DNA of 64,000 nt, from positions 1-64,000 of the forward strand of contig JALGVT010000009.1 of NCBI GenBank assembly GCA_025774555.1, read 5' to 3'. How positions within the stretch are numbered: position 1 is the first letter of the stretch; the number at the start of each line of letters is the position of its first letter. The DNA comes from a candidate division LCP-89 bacterium (GTDB taxonomy: Bacteria; Electryoneota; B3-LCP). Positions 44,472 through 52,907 of this stretch are shown here, piece by piece. The position numbers were made by a program, and so were the translations under genes. The notes beneath the pieces were generated by a model. It had not been told where the DNA came from, searched no databases, and saw only the letters and a program-made list of their open reading frames with translations.

Positions 44472-45980
44472 CTATTTGATCAGTATTGCCTTTCCAGTAA
44501 GAACCTGATCACCAACAGCAGCGCGATAAAGGTAGACTCCGGTCGGCAGTGAATTGCCTTCAAGGATGAATTGGTGTCTTCCCGCTTTAAGGTTACCACG
44601 ATGCAAGGTTGATATCAACCGCCCATTCATATCATAGACTACTAATTCAACTGCTGACGCTTCATCGACAATCAGGCTGATAGTAGTAGTCGGATTGAAC
44701 GGATTGGGATGATTGAACAACCGCATATCAGCGCATTCGTGTTCAGTATTGCGCCTTGGTTCTTCAACGTCCTCAAAAACGTCATCGAGAAGTTGGCTTA
44801 TTTCACCGCTATGATCAGAAAGTGCGTTCATCCAATGGAAACCCATGTCAATTACGCCTGAATCCAGCATCCAGTCAGTTCGCGTCGTACCGCTGATCAT
44901 CATCGAAGCTGGATCTCCGGCATTGACACACCGACTATCCTGGGATTGACCCGCATCTATCTGGCTCAGGAAAAATAATCCGGTTGGTGGAGTACTGATA
45001 AAAAGCGGGTTAGTATTGATGTTCCCGACTCCAGACCAACCTCCTTCAACACAGCAATAGGTAATATTTGCTGCGCCGCTGATATTCGGATTCGTCGTAG
45101 CGCTATTGCCGTGAATGATGTTGTTTTTTCCTGTTACCGAACCGCTGGAATACGTTCTGATACCTCCACCTGACGATGAACTGGTGGAACTGGTGCAGCG
45201 GTTTTTAAACAGGGTATTGTTGATTAAATTTACGTTGCAGTTATAAGCGAAAACGCCGCCGCCTTTATAAACTGCGGTATTGGCAATGAAGATGTTATTG
45301 ATGAGTTGACAGTTAGGTGAGTTATAATAGCGGATCCCGCCACCTCCACAAGAACCTCATGTACTGGTCGATGAGTTCTTTGCAAAGATAGAATTTTTCA
45401 CGTTGCAGTCTGGACTGTTGTAAAGATATACACCACCACCATTCCCGGCTGAATTACCGAAGAAGACACAATCAGAAATGTTCACGGTGGCGCCTAAAAC
45501 ATAAATGCCTCCGCCGTAACTGTTATAATTGTTCTTCATCCAGCAATTGGTTATGCAAACACCATCTTCTTCGATATATACCGCGCCGCCTTTATAATCC
45601 GGATAAACGTGATTCTTGGCGTATTCGATATAAGCATAACTTAGAGTGCAGTTGCTGGAACCGTTCATGTAGCGGATACCTGCCCATTCGTCCGCCGAAG
45701 TCGGATTCTGCCTGGTGAAAATGATGGAATCCTGCTCGGTCCCCTCGGCTGTCATAGAACCGAAAACTTTGATATGGTAATGACCGGAAAACAGGAATGT
45801 CGTGCCCGGCTCGATAACCAGGCTGTTACCGGCATCGACGGTGCAGTTCCCGGTAACGATGTAGGTCCCCGGTCCCAGCGTACCCGAAATCGAACCGCTC
45901 AGGGTCGGCTGGGCATTCGCTGTCAGGACGCAGAGAACAGCAGATAAAAGTACTATCAGTGAGATTTTCACCTTTATCAT
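44472..45980 (-). CDS. Exported beta-helix protein with in-frame UGA, candidate selenoprotein (UGSC)
   Basis: 502 residues if UGA is read. Signal peptide 1-about 23, then a right-handed beta-helix with Pmp-like GGG repeats (YGGGIYVLG, NGGGVYLY, KGGGVFAY). The only in-frame stop before the end is TGA at 45357-45359 (codon 208): NSSTST-U-GSCGGGGIRYY. I translated 45356-44901 codon by codon and found no further stop. The frame then runs to NPFNPTTTISL ... LPTGVYLYRAAVG ... GKAILIK, a type IX-like sorting domain. Start chosen at 45980, with GGAGGTAAC directly upstream. Paralogue at 48138-49565 has its TGA at the same site. Without readthrough the product would lack half the helix and the sorting domain. 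Confidence 0.75.
45327..45359 (-). promoter_or_regulatory. SECIS-like hairpin after the UGA of the minus-strand gene
   Basis: After TGA (45359-45357) come 13 nt, then stem GTGGCGG (45343-45337), loop GAT, stem CCGCTAT (45333-45327). All seven positions pair, two as G-U. Spacing puts the loop about 21-23 nt after the UGA, where bacterial SECIS loops such as that of E. coli fdhF lie. Confidence 0.5.
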
Positions 45981-46362
45981 GTTACCTCCGTTCATTATGA
46001 TCTGTTTTTGACTCTGCCTGTTAATTCATACAATAATAAATTAACAATAAGTATGCCACCGGTGTGTCTGTTGAAGAATTACGATCCATTCACAATTTCT
46101 GATTGATAGCAGATAACACAGTAACTACCCATAAGGTACAAATATTGCGATGTTTTGGATTAAATTTACAGAACCTTCACCCTTGCATTCAATTCGAGAT
46201 TTCAGCAATAGTATCCCCACAAAACTCTCGATATTGCATTTTTTATGCATGTTGTGCGCAAGTTAATCAGGGGAAAAAACACGAAAAATACAAATAATCT
46301 TGTGAAATATTTCGTATATTATTCAGGAATTTCTTTAAATCTACTTAAGCCATTTTAGCGAA
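45981..46362. promoter_or_regulatory. Divergent promoter region between beta-helix and cytochrome genes
   Basis: 382 bp, AT-rich, no gene recognised. It must carry the promoters for both divergent genes. TATATT near 46314-46320 is a possible -10 for the cytochrome gene, but no matching -35 was convincing. The beta-helix gene has GGAGG at its start; the cytochrome gene has none visible. Confidence 0.5.
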
Positions 46363-48099
46363 ATGAAAAAACTCCTGCCGTTCCTTGTGATTATTTTCCC
46401 AATTCTTGCTCAGGCTCAGTTATGGTACACCGGCGACGCATCATGCGTTGGAGGGATGTGCCATAATGTTGAATACTGGGATTATAAAGAATCCGGACAC
46501 CCGCATCAACTGTATCATAATAACGGCAATCAGCCATCATCAACCGTTTGGCCCTTCACAGAGGTTCCCCCTTTACCGTCCACGTTCGGAATTCCGGTCG
46601 GTTGGTCTTTTGTGCATTATGTTATCGGTAATTACTACTGGAAAACCCTGTTCGTAGATTTAAACGGATCAATCATCACTGGAATCCCGGGCGATTCGAC
46701 TCAATGGAACGTTCAAACTCAAAGCTGGGGTGAATATCATCCCGGCGAGATGATCGGTTATGACTGCGGCAGATGTCACACCACCGGTTATGATCCGGAA
46801 GGCAACAATCCATTATATCCTCAGATGACGGGAAGCTGGGTTTTCGACGGCGTGCAATGTGAAGCATGCCATGGACCATGCTCGTCGCATTGTATGAATC
46901 CGTTTATCCCCACTCCCGGCGGACTTGACTGTGATGAATGCCATTATCGCGACCCTCAGCAGAGGCTGATATGGAAGGACGGCTTCATACTCGACCAGCA
47001 GGAAGCAGTCGAATTAGAAACCGGCGGTATGGCTGACGTCGAGTGCATCGATTGTCACGATCAACACAAATCGACCGTTTATAATCTGGGCGGCATCCCT
47101 TATAACTTCGACTGCAGTTCCTGTGATGGTCATTCCCCGGGAGGTCAGTGGATTTCCAAGCCGGACGGTGTGATGGAGGATATTGATTGCATCGAATGCC
47201 ACATGCCGTATATGGATCGTTCCGCCACAACGGAGAACGAATACAAAGCCGATGTGCGGTCACATATCTACGGGATACTGCCCGCTGCGATCACCCGGGA
47301 AGAAAACATCTATCAGATCGGCGACACTACATTCTGGCAGGTTGACCCCTTCCTCGATAAAGTATTGATCACGCTGGATTACGCCTGCCTCGGTTGTCAT
47401 GTCGATAACGGTTACCCTATCACCATGGACGAGGCGGCGGATATGGCTGCGGGATTTCATTCCGATCCGCTGGTGTCCATCAATATCGATCCTGAGGATC
47501 CACCGGTCCGTCTTCCAGCAGAAGGCGGCGACTTCCATTTTACTATGGAGGTCTTGAACAACGAATCTTATCCGATCAGTATAGATTACTGGGCGGCAAT
47601 CACAGATACGACCTATTACATCGACACCCTAATAATGGTAGAAGATGTGCTTCTTCAACCGGGAGAACAGATACTCATAGATACCACGGGGTGGCTTCCC
47701 GGAGACTCACCAGGCGGTCTATACCATCACCGGGCATACGTGCGGGAACATGTGTACCAGGAGATCTATGACTTTGACGTCTTTCTCGTTTATAAAAACG
47801 GTTCTGTCGATGTCTTGGAAGAAAAGTCAGTCAGCATACCATCCAAAGCTTTCTACAGCGCTCCCAATCCGTTCAATGCTGAAACCAAACTCACTTTCAA
47901 CCTGCAAAGCAGTAGCGAGGTGAACTTGACGATATATGACATACGAGGGAGAACTATCGCTGAATTACTTGACGAAGAATTGCAGCCCGGATTACATCAG
48001 ATCGCTTATGACGCCGGAAATCTGGGCAGCGGCGTCTATATTGCCAGACTCGTCACGGATGAGTCAACCGAAACGACTAAACTCGTGCTGATAAGATAA
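46363..48099 (+). CDS. Secreted multihaem c-type cytochrome with C-terminal sorting domain
   Basis: 578 residues. Signal peptide 1-about 19 (MKKLLPFLVIIFPILAQAQ). Haem motifs: six CxxCH (C135, C166, C190, C228, C276, C342), one CX4CH (C28 to H34, CVGGMCH) and one degenerate CSSCD (C251) in which the proximal His is Asp. Distal to residue 360 comes an Ig-like beta region and a sorting domain (NPFNAETKLTFNL ... GSGVYIARLV ... KLVLIR), which would place it on the cell surface, suggesting extracellular electron transfer or nitrogen/sulfur oxyanion chemistry. It lies between two UGA-containing beta-helix genes, 38 bp before the second. Confidence 0.9.
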   Translation: MKKLLPFLVIIFPILAQAQLWYTGDASCVGGMCHNVEYWDYKESGHPHQLYHNNGNQPSSTVWPFTEVPPLPSTFGIPVGWSFVHYVIGNYYWKTLFVDLNGSIITGIPGDSTQWNVQTQSWGEYHPGEMIGYDCGRCHTTGYDPEGNNPLYPQMTGSWVFDGVQCEACHGPCSSHCMNPFIPTPGGLDCDECHYRDPQQRLIWKDGFILDQQEAVELETGGMADVECIDCHDQHKSTVYNLGGIPYNFDCSSCDGHSPGGQWISKPDGVMEDIDCIECHMPYMDRSATTENEYKADVRSHIYGILPAAITREENIYQIGDTTFWQVDPFLDKVLITLDYACLGCHVDNGYPITMDEAADMAAGFHSDPLVSINIDPEDPPVRLPAEGGDFHFTMEVLNNESYPISIDYWAAITDTTYYIDTLIMVEDVLLQPGEQILIDTTGWLPGDSPGGLYHHRAYVREHVYQEIYDFDVFLVYKNGSVDVLEEKSVSIPSKAFYSAPNPFNAETKLTFNLQSSSEVNLTIYDIRGRTIAELLDEELQPGLHQIAYDAGNLGSGVYIARLVTDESTETTKLVLIR

Positions 48100-48137
48100 A
48101 CTCTGAATACTGCTAAAGCATCACGATAGAGGTAACT

Positions 48138-49565
48138 ATGAAGAAACTGCTTAGAGAGATCATGATTCTGACAACAATGGGGGTACTGCTTTCCGGCGCC
48201 GCGGCATTAGCTCAGACGCCCATCAGCGGCGCTCTAACCGGCAGCCTTGGTCCCGACACCTATCTAGTCGAAGGTGACTGCGAGATACCGTCAGGAGAAA
48301 CGCTCACCATCCAACCCGGGACGACTTTCCTGTTTTCCGGTCATTATTTTATGTTTATCTACGGCACTCTGATTGCGTCAGGCACGGAGAGTGATTCCAT
48401 CGTCTTTACGCGTGAGATTCCCACACAATCATGCCGCTGGGGCGGATTGCGATTCATGTCGGGCGCTCCCAGCAACAGCTTCGTCAGCTACTGCCTGATA
48501 GACAACTGTCTGAACGAACTGTACCCCTACTTTTATGGCGGCGGAATTCATTCTGACGGCGTCGATTTGATCGTTACAAACACTACTATCCAGAACTGCC
48601 AGGCGACCGATGGCGGCGGTTTCTACGGCACAACGAGCGCCCATGTTGAATTCAACGATTGCGTCATTGCCAATAATGAAGCGAGCAACGGCGGCGGATT
48701 GTACTATCAATATGGAACCTCAGGTGAGATAAATGGTTGCACGGTTATCAAGAACAACAGCACCGGCACGTGAGGCACCTGCGGTGGAGGCGGGATCCGC
48801 CTCGAAAATGCAGACGTTCTGATTACGCATTGTCTGATAGCAGAAAATATCGCCGAGATTCGCGGCGCCGGTGTTTTAGGTTTTGAAACGGACTATACTT
48901 TTATCAACAACACCATCACCCGGAATGAATGCACCGATCATAATCCGCTGAATCAACCAAATGGCGGCGGGATCTGCATGTATGAAAACATCGGCACAGC
49001 GCTGGGCAGGAATAACATTGTATGGGGAAATATGGCTCTGAACAGCCCGAATGTACCTGCCAGTTCAAATTTCAGTTATAGCTGCATTGAAGGCGGCTTG
49101 ACCGGCACCGGCAATATCGATGAAGACCCAATGTTTACCGATCCTGATGAGGGCGATTACACGCTTCAAGCTGATTCACCGTGCATAGACGCGGGCGATC
49201 CCTTGTCGCCATTAGATCCCGACAACACCGTTGCCGATATAGGAGCGTTTTTCTACGATCAGGGTTCAGGCGTCAACGATGATCCTGAAACATTGAAACC
49301 CATTGCCTTTTCACTCAGCGGAGCCTACCCCAACCCCTTTAATCCGACCACAGCAATCAGCTATCAGCTCTCAGCTCTCAGCTTTGTGAACCTGACAGTC
49401 TATGATGTACAGGGTCGAATGGTCGCTGAGCTGGTGAATGGGTGGCGAAATGCTGGGGTGCATGAGGTTATATTCAACGCGTCAGGATTGGCGTCCGGTA
49501 TCTACCTGTACCAGATGATCACTGGTGACCACACCGCCAATGGGAAGATGGTGCTGATGAAATAG
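48138..49565 (+). CDS. Exported beta-helix protein with in-frame UGA, candidate selenoprotein (UGTC)
   Basis: 475 residues if UGA is read. Signal peptide 1-about 26 (LSGAAALAQ). N-terminal region parallels the minus-strand paralogue (PGTTFLFSGHY, SDSIVFTR), followed by GGG beta-helix repeats. The single in-frame stop is TGA at 48771-48773 (codon 212): KNNSTGT-U-GTCGGGGIRLE. Translation of 48774-48977 shows no other stop, and the frame continues to NPFNPTTAISYQL ... ASGIYLYQMITGD ... GKMVLMK. AGAGGTAAC precedes the ATG. The segment ISYQLSALS is written by a short direct repeat (CAGCTNTCAG). Likely co-transcribed with the cytochrome. Confidence 0.75.
48771..48803 (+). promoter_or_regulatory. 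SECIS-like hairpin after the UGA of the plus-strand gene
   Basis: After TGA (48771-48773) come 13 nt, then stem GAGGCGG (48787-48793), loop GAT (48794-48796), stem CCGCCTC (48797-48803), seven Watson-Crick pairs. Relative to the paralogue the second pair is A-U instead of U-A, a compensatory change, and two pairs are G-C instead of G-U. Confidence 0.55.
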
Positions 49566-49583
49566 TTACAAGATGCAAGTAGA

Positions 49584-49610
49584 GGCGCACGGTGTGCGCC
49601 CTTTTCTTTT
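49584..49610 (+). terminator. Rho-independent terminator after the cytochrome/beta-helix unit
   Basis: Perfect stem GGCGCAC (49584-49590) / GTGCGCC (49594-49600), loop GGT, then CTTTTCTTTT (49601-49610). The GTAGAGGCGCAC start resembles the left half of the GTAGGG elements, so a repeat may have been adopted as terminator. Confidence 0.8.
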
Positions 49611-49719
49611 GCGACAAATCCCACAATATCGCTTGATTTCAGAACGAAATAAATGTATATTTAAAGTTCGCTTAAATTAGGATAACTCGGTTCGTTTTAG
49701 CCTTGGAGATTAATACGCC

Positions 49720-51525
49720 ATGATGCAGACCATGCGTCAGAATATGAAAGGAATCCTCTGGATCCTCATTCTGGCTTTTATAGGAACGATTATTTTTTCC
49801 TGGGGAATGGGTGGATTTGAAGGCAGCGGTCCCAAGCAGGGCATTGTCGCTGTCGTCAACGGGGTCGATATCACCGTCGATTACTTCGAAGATATGATCC
49901 AGCAGCGTATCAGTTATGAGCAGAACCAGCAGGAAGAAGATCTGAACGAACAGCAGATCAGACAGATACGGACTGACGTCTGGGATGAAGTAATCCAGAA
50001 GATTCTCACGCAACAGGAAGTAGCCCGGCTCGGCATCAAGGTTTCCGATAAAGAAATCGCCTTCATGGTGCAGAATAACCCACCTGAATTCCTGCGTCAG
50101 AGTGAATACTTCCTGACTGACGGCATGTTTGATATGGCGAAGTACCAGGAATTTCTGCGCAATCCGGCAGCCGCAGAACAGATCATGCTAATAGAGCAGA
50201 ATTACCGGGAAACGCTTCCCAACCAGAAACTGCTGAACCGTATCCTCGCTTTAGTGACTGTCACCGAGCAGGAAGTCTGGCAGAAATACGTAGATGATAA
50301 CCTCAAAGGCAAGGCAAACTACATACTCTTTAACGCTGACGTCAATGAGGTTGACAGTTCCAGCGTTACCGATAAGGAGATCGAGAATTATTACTTTGCA
50401 CACCGGGATAATTATATAGTGCCTGAAAAGCGGCGTATCCGCTACGCATTGTTTAAGGAAGAGCCATCTCACGATGATTCAGTTGACGTAATCGATCTGA
50501 TAAACGAACTGAGAACCGAGATAATAAACGGCGCTGATTTCGCAGAATTGGCAAAGGAGTACTCTGAGGATCGATCAGGGGAAAATGGCGGCGATCTCGG
50601 CTGGTTCGAACGGGGTCGCATGGTGCCTGAATTCGAGGAAGCAGCTTTTGCGCTGAAAAAAGGTGAGGTTTCCGAGGCGGTTCAGTCCAAGTTCGGTTAT
50701 CATCTTATTAAAAAGACCGGCATAAAAACCGAAGACGGCATTGAAAAAATCCGAGCAAGCCACATTCTCCTCAAAATCGAACCTTCCGCAGACACACGTG
50801 ATCAAATTCGCGCTCTTGTAAGCGGTTTCGCAGACGAGGTTCAGGAATCAAGCTTCGATGTTGCTGCGGATGTGTACGAAGTTAAAATTGACACTTCGGA
50901 GTTCTTTGAGAAGAAGGATTTCATCCCCGGTATCGGCAGACTGCCCGCCGCTGTTGATTTTATCTTCAATCGTCCGGTTGGCGTATCCGGTCCGACTTAT
51001 ACGGTGCGCGAAGGTTTAATTGTCTTCCAGATTTTGGACGTTCAGAAAGAATACACTAAGAAACTTGACGAAGTAAGCGACCAGATTTTCGCCGATTTAT
51101 ACCATCAAAAAGCAATCGATGCTTCGGCAGAAGTTGCGATGGAATTCCGAAGGAGTATTGAAAATTCGGCAGACTTTGCTGTTAAAGCTAAGCATGCCGG
51201 ATATGAAATTGATGAAACGGCTCGGCTGTTCACTCTGGATGCGTATATACGCGGCGTAGGGCGAGACCTTGACTTTAGCGCCGCGGCGCTGGCGCTGGAT
51301 GTGAATGAAATATCTCGACCGGTTAAGGGTCAGAAGGGATATTATATCATTCAGTTGACTGAGAAAACAGAGATCGATTCGGCTGATTTCGCGGCAAAAA
51401 AAGACGAAATCCGCACCCAGATTCTGCAGACCAAGCAGAATCAGTTCTACACGCAGTGGCTGGAAGATTTGAAGGCTGACGCTAAAATCAAAGACTTCAG
51501 GTATCTCTATTATAGAGATTACTAA
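49720..51525 (+). CDS. PpiD/SurA-type periplasmic peptidyl-prolyl isomerase
   Basis: 601 residues. One N-terminal transmembrane anchor ([22 protein letters not shown], shown in part, about 10-30), a SurA_N-like chaperone domain ([15 protein letters not shown] ... [20 protein letters not shown]), then a parvulin domain ([25 protein letters not shown]) and a further parvulin-like region. It helps fold outer-membrane and exported proteins. The layout is PpiD. The gene is separate from its neighbours by a terminator upstream and a mobile-like element downstream. Confidence 0.9.
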   Translation: MMQTMRQNMKGILWILILAFIGTIIFSWGMGGFEGSGPKQGIVAVVNGVDITVDYFEDMIQQRISYEQNQQEEDLNEQQIRQIRTDVWDEVIQKILTQQEVARLGIKVSDKEIAFMVQNNPPEFLRQSEYFLTDGMFDMAKYQEFLRNPAAAEQIMLIEQNYRETLPNQKLLNRILALVTVTEQEVWQKYVDDNLKGKANYILFNADVNEVDSSSVTDKEIENYYFAHRDNYIVPEKRRIRYALFKEEPSHDDSVDVIDLINELRTEIINGADFAELAKEYSEDRSGENGGDLGWFERGRMVPEFEEAAFALKKGEVSEAVQSKFGYHLIKKTGIKTEDGIEKIRASHILLKIEPSADTRDQIRALVSGFADEVQESSFDVAADVYEVKIDTSEFFEKKDFIPGIGRLPAAVDFIFNRPVGVSGPTYTVREGLIVFQILDVQKEYTKKLDEVSDQIFADLYHQKAIDASAEVAMEFRRSIENSADFAVKAKHAGYEIDETARLFTLDAYIRGVGRDLDFSAAALALDVNEISRPVKGQKGYYIIQLTEKTEIDSADFAAKKDEIRTQILQTKQNQFYTQWLEDLKADAKIKDFRYLYYRDY

Positions 51526-51546
51526 GAATAGATATTACCTGAAACT

Positions 51547-51700
51547 AAGAAGGGGCTGTCCTAAAAGATTAATATCAAGTCATTGCGAGGAATCAGCCGT
51601 CCGGCTGATGACGTGGCAATCTCCTATTTTACATGCGCTAAGAGATTACCACACTTCGTTTGTAATGACAGTTTATTGGTTTTTGGGACAGCCCCTTCTT
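51547..51700. mobile_element. 154-bp MITE-like element with long terminal inverted repeats
   Basis: Left end AAGAAGGGGCTGTCC (51547-51561) followed by TAAAA; right end is its inverse (GGGACAGCCCCTTCTT, 51685-51700), preceded by TTTT. Inside is a second, inner inverted pair: TCATTGCGAGGA ... GTGGCAATCTC and GAGATTACCAC ... TGTAATGACA, a nested palindrome. It encodes no transposase. A truncated copy begins at 44190. Transposase in trans from an IS5/IS1182-like element is a guess from the end sequence. Confidence 0.8.
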
Positions 51701-51731
51701 ATCAGGCATCTCCTTACGCAGTGGTGGCACG

Positions 51732-52907
51732 TCACACCAACGAGCCCACCCACGGCAGCGCTATCCACAAACCGAGCAGAATCATCGCTCGGTTTTTATT
51801 TTTCCCCGTAACATGGTAAGCTCCTATCGCCAGGAGAATCAGGATAAACGGCAGCGCTGGCATCAGCAACCTCGCTTCGGATTGGAAGTAGCGCAGATTG
51901 AGTGAGATAAATCCTATGAGATTCAGTAATATAGCAGATGAGAATATCCAGGCTGATGTCCTATCACTTCTGAACAGAGCTTTTAATCCAAAGACGAACA
52001 GGATAATAAGTACCAATCCCTCCAGCGGATAGATAAACATATCTAACAAACCGCCCCACGACTGGTCATACGGAAAGACGAATGAACGTATGAAATAATT
52101 AGCAGTATTATAGACGCGGGTGAACACATTTTGGGTAGATAATGGATCAGCCGCCCCAAATCCCACTTCAACCGGCAGGAACTTCTTATAAAGCGTATAA
52201 TTCCGCAGATACCAGGGCAGGATTGTCAATAGTGGCAATGCGAATGATGATACCGCCTGCCAGGGAGAGCCATTCCGCCTTAAAAGCAGCGCTATCGGCA
52301 GCAGCGGCAGCAGCAGCAGGAAAGATGCTTTCGTCCACAGTCCGGCGACGACGACCAGAATACCCATCGAAATCATCCTGCCATCCGGTTTTTCGTGCAG
52401 GACATTCAGAATCAGAGCGGCATATAAGCATGCAACCGTAAAGAGAAAACTATCGTTGGTAACCACGGAACCAAAGCGTAACGTGATGCCTCCGAAAGCC
52501 GCTAAGATCAGCACGGCATCAGCGAGGACGCTCTCCCGGAAAAAACGCCTTACTGCAAGATAGAGGACGATCAAGCCGGTCATAGAAAAAAGGATGGAGA
52601 TAAAGCGCACCACAATATGTTCGCTTCCGGGTATGAGCCGCTGTCCCAGCGTATAGAAAGGTCTGGCTAAACTATAGAAAAGCGGCGGTTGGTAATACTC
52701 GAACTCTGCCCGGTTGAAACCGTCCTGAACGGACGTGGTCTGCACAGGCAGTCGGTTATTTTCAGTAATATATTCCACATATTTCAGATGAGCCTTTTCA
52801 TCATTGAAATATGGAATGAAGGCGGGATCATTGTCCAGCGGAGTGATAACGGAAAACAGCAGCCGCAGCGCCAGCGCGGCGGCGCATACAGTCCAGAAGA
52901 ATTTCAT
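51732..52907 (-). CDS. Membrane glycosyltransferase, GT39/ArnT-like
   Basis: 391 residues, roughly ten hydrophobic segments. The N-terminal periplasmic-side loop has the acidic pair in FNDEKAHLKYVEYI, characteristic of lipid-phosphate-sugar dependent transferases (GT-C fold). QPPLFYSLARPFYTLGQ follows. It attaches a sugar from a polyprenyl carrier to a lipid or protein. The ATG at 52907 overlaps the upstream stop as ATGA; a GTG 9 nt upstream is possible. A mobile-like element ends 31 bp beyond its 3' end. Confidence 0.82.
   Translation of the reverse strand: MKFFWTVCAAALALRLLFSVITPLDNDPAFIPYFNDEKAHLKYVEYITENNRLPVQTTSVQDGFNRAEFEYYQPPLFYSLARPFYTLGQRLIPGSEHIVVRFISILFSMTGLIVLYLAVRRFFRESVLADAVLILAAFGGITLRFGSVVTNDSFLFTVACLYAALILNVLHEKPDGRMISMGILVVVAGLWTKASFLLLLPLLPIALLLRRNGSPWQAVSSFALPLLTILPWYLRNYTLYKKFLPVEVGFGAADPLSTQNVFTRVYNTANYFIRSFVFPYDQSWGGLLDMFIYPLEGLVLIILFVFGLKALFRSDRTSAWIFSSAILLNLIGFISLNLRYFQSEARLLMPALPFILILLAIGAYHVTGKNKNRAMILLGLWIALPWVGSLV

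Noticed and set aside
44472-49565. General reassignment of UGA (for example to Trp or Gly) in this genome
   Set aside because: Many clear genes here end naturally in TGA at the expected family length (lon, the LMW phosphatase, the DUF3108 protein, several glycosyltransferases), and no other conserved gene in the window has an internal UGA.
44472-49565. Two simple pseudogenes in the beta-helix locus
   Set aside because: Independent nonsense mutations at the same homologous codon in two diverged paralogues, with the frame and conserved residues kept on both sides and no other stops or shifts, are unlikely. Not fully excluded; a nonsense codon inherited from a recent common ancestor would be the alternative, but the paralogues differ widely in sequence.
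48138-49565. Reinitiation producing two separate proteins after the UGA
   Set aside because: The first in-frame ATG after the UGA in the plus-strand gene is about 200 nt away with no Shine-Dalgarno, and the second part would lack a signal peptide although it carries an export sorting domain.
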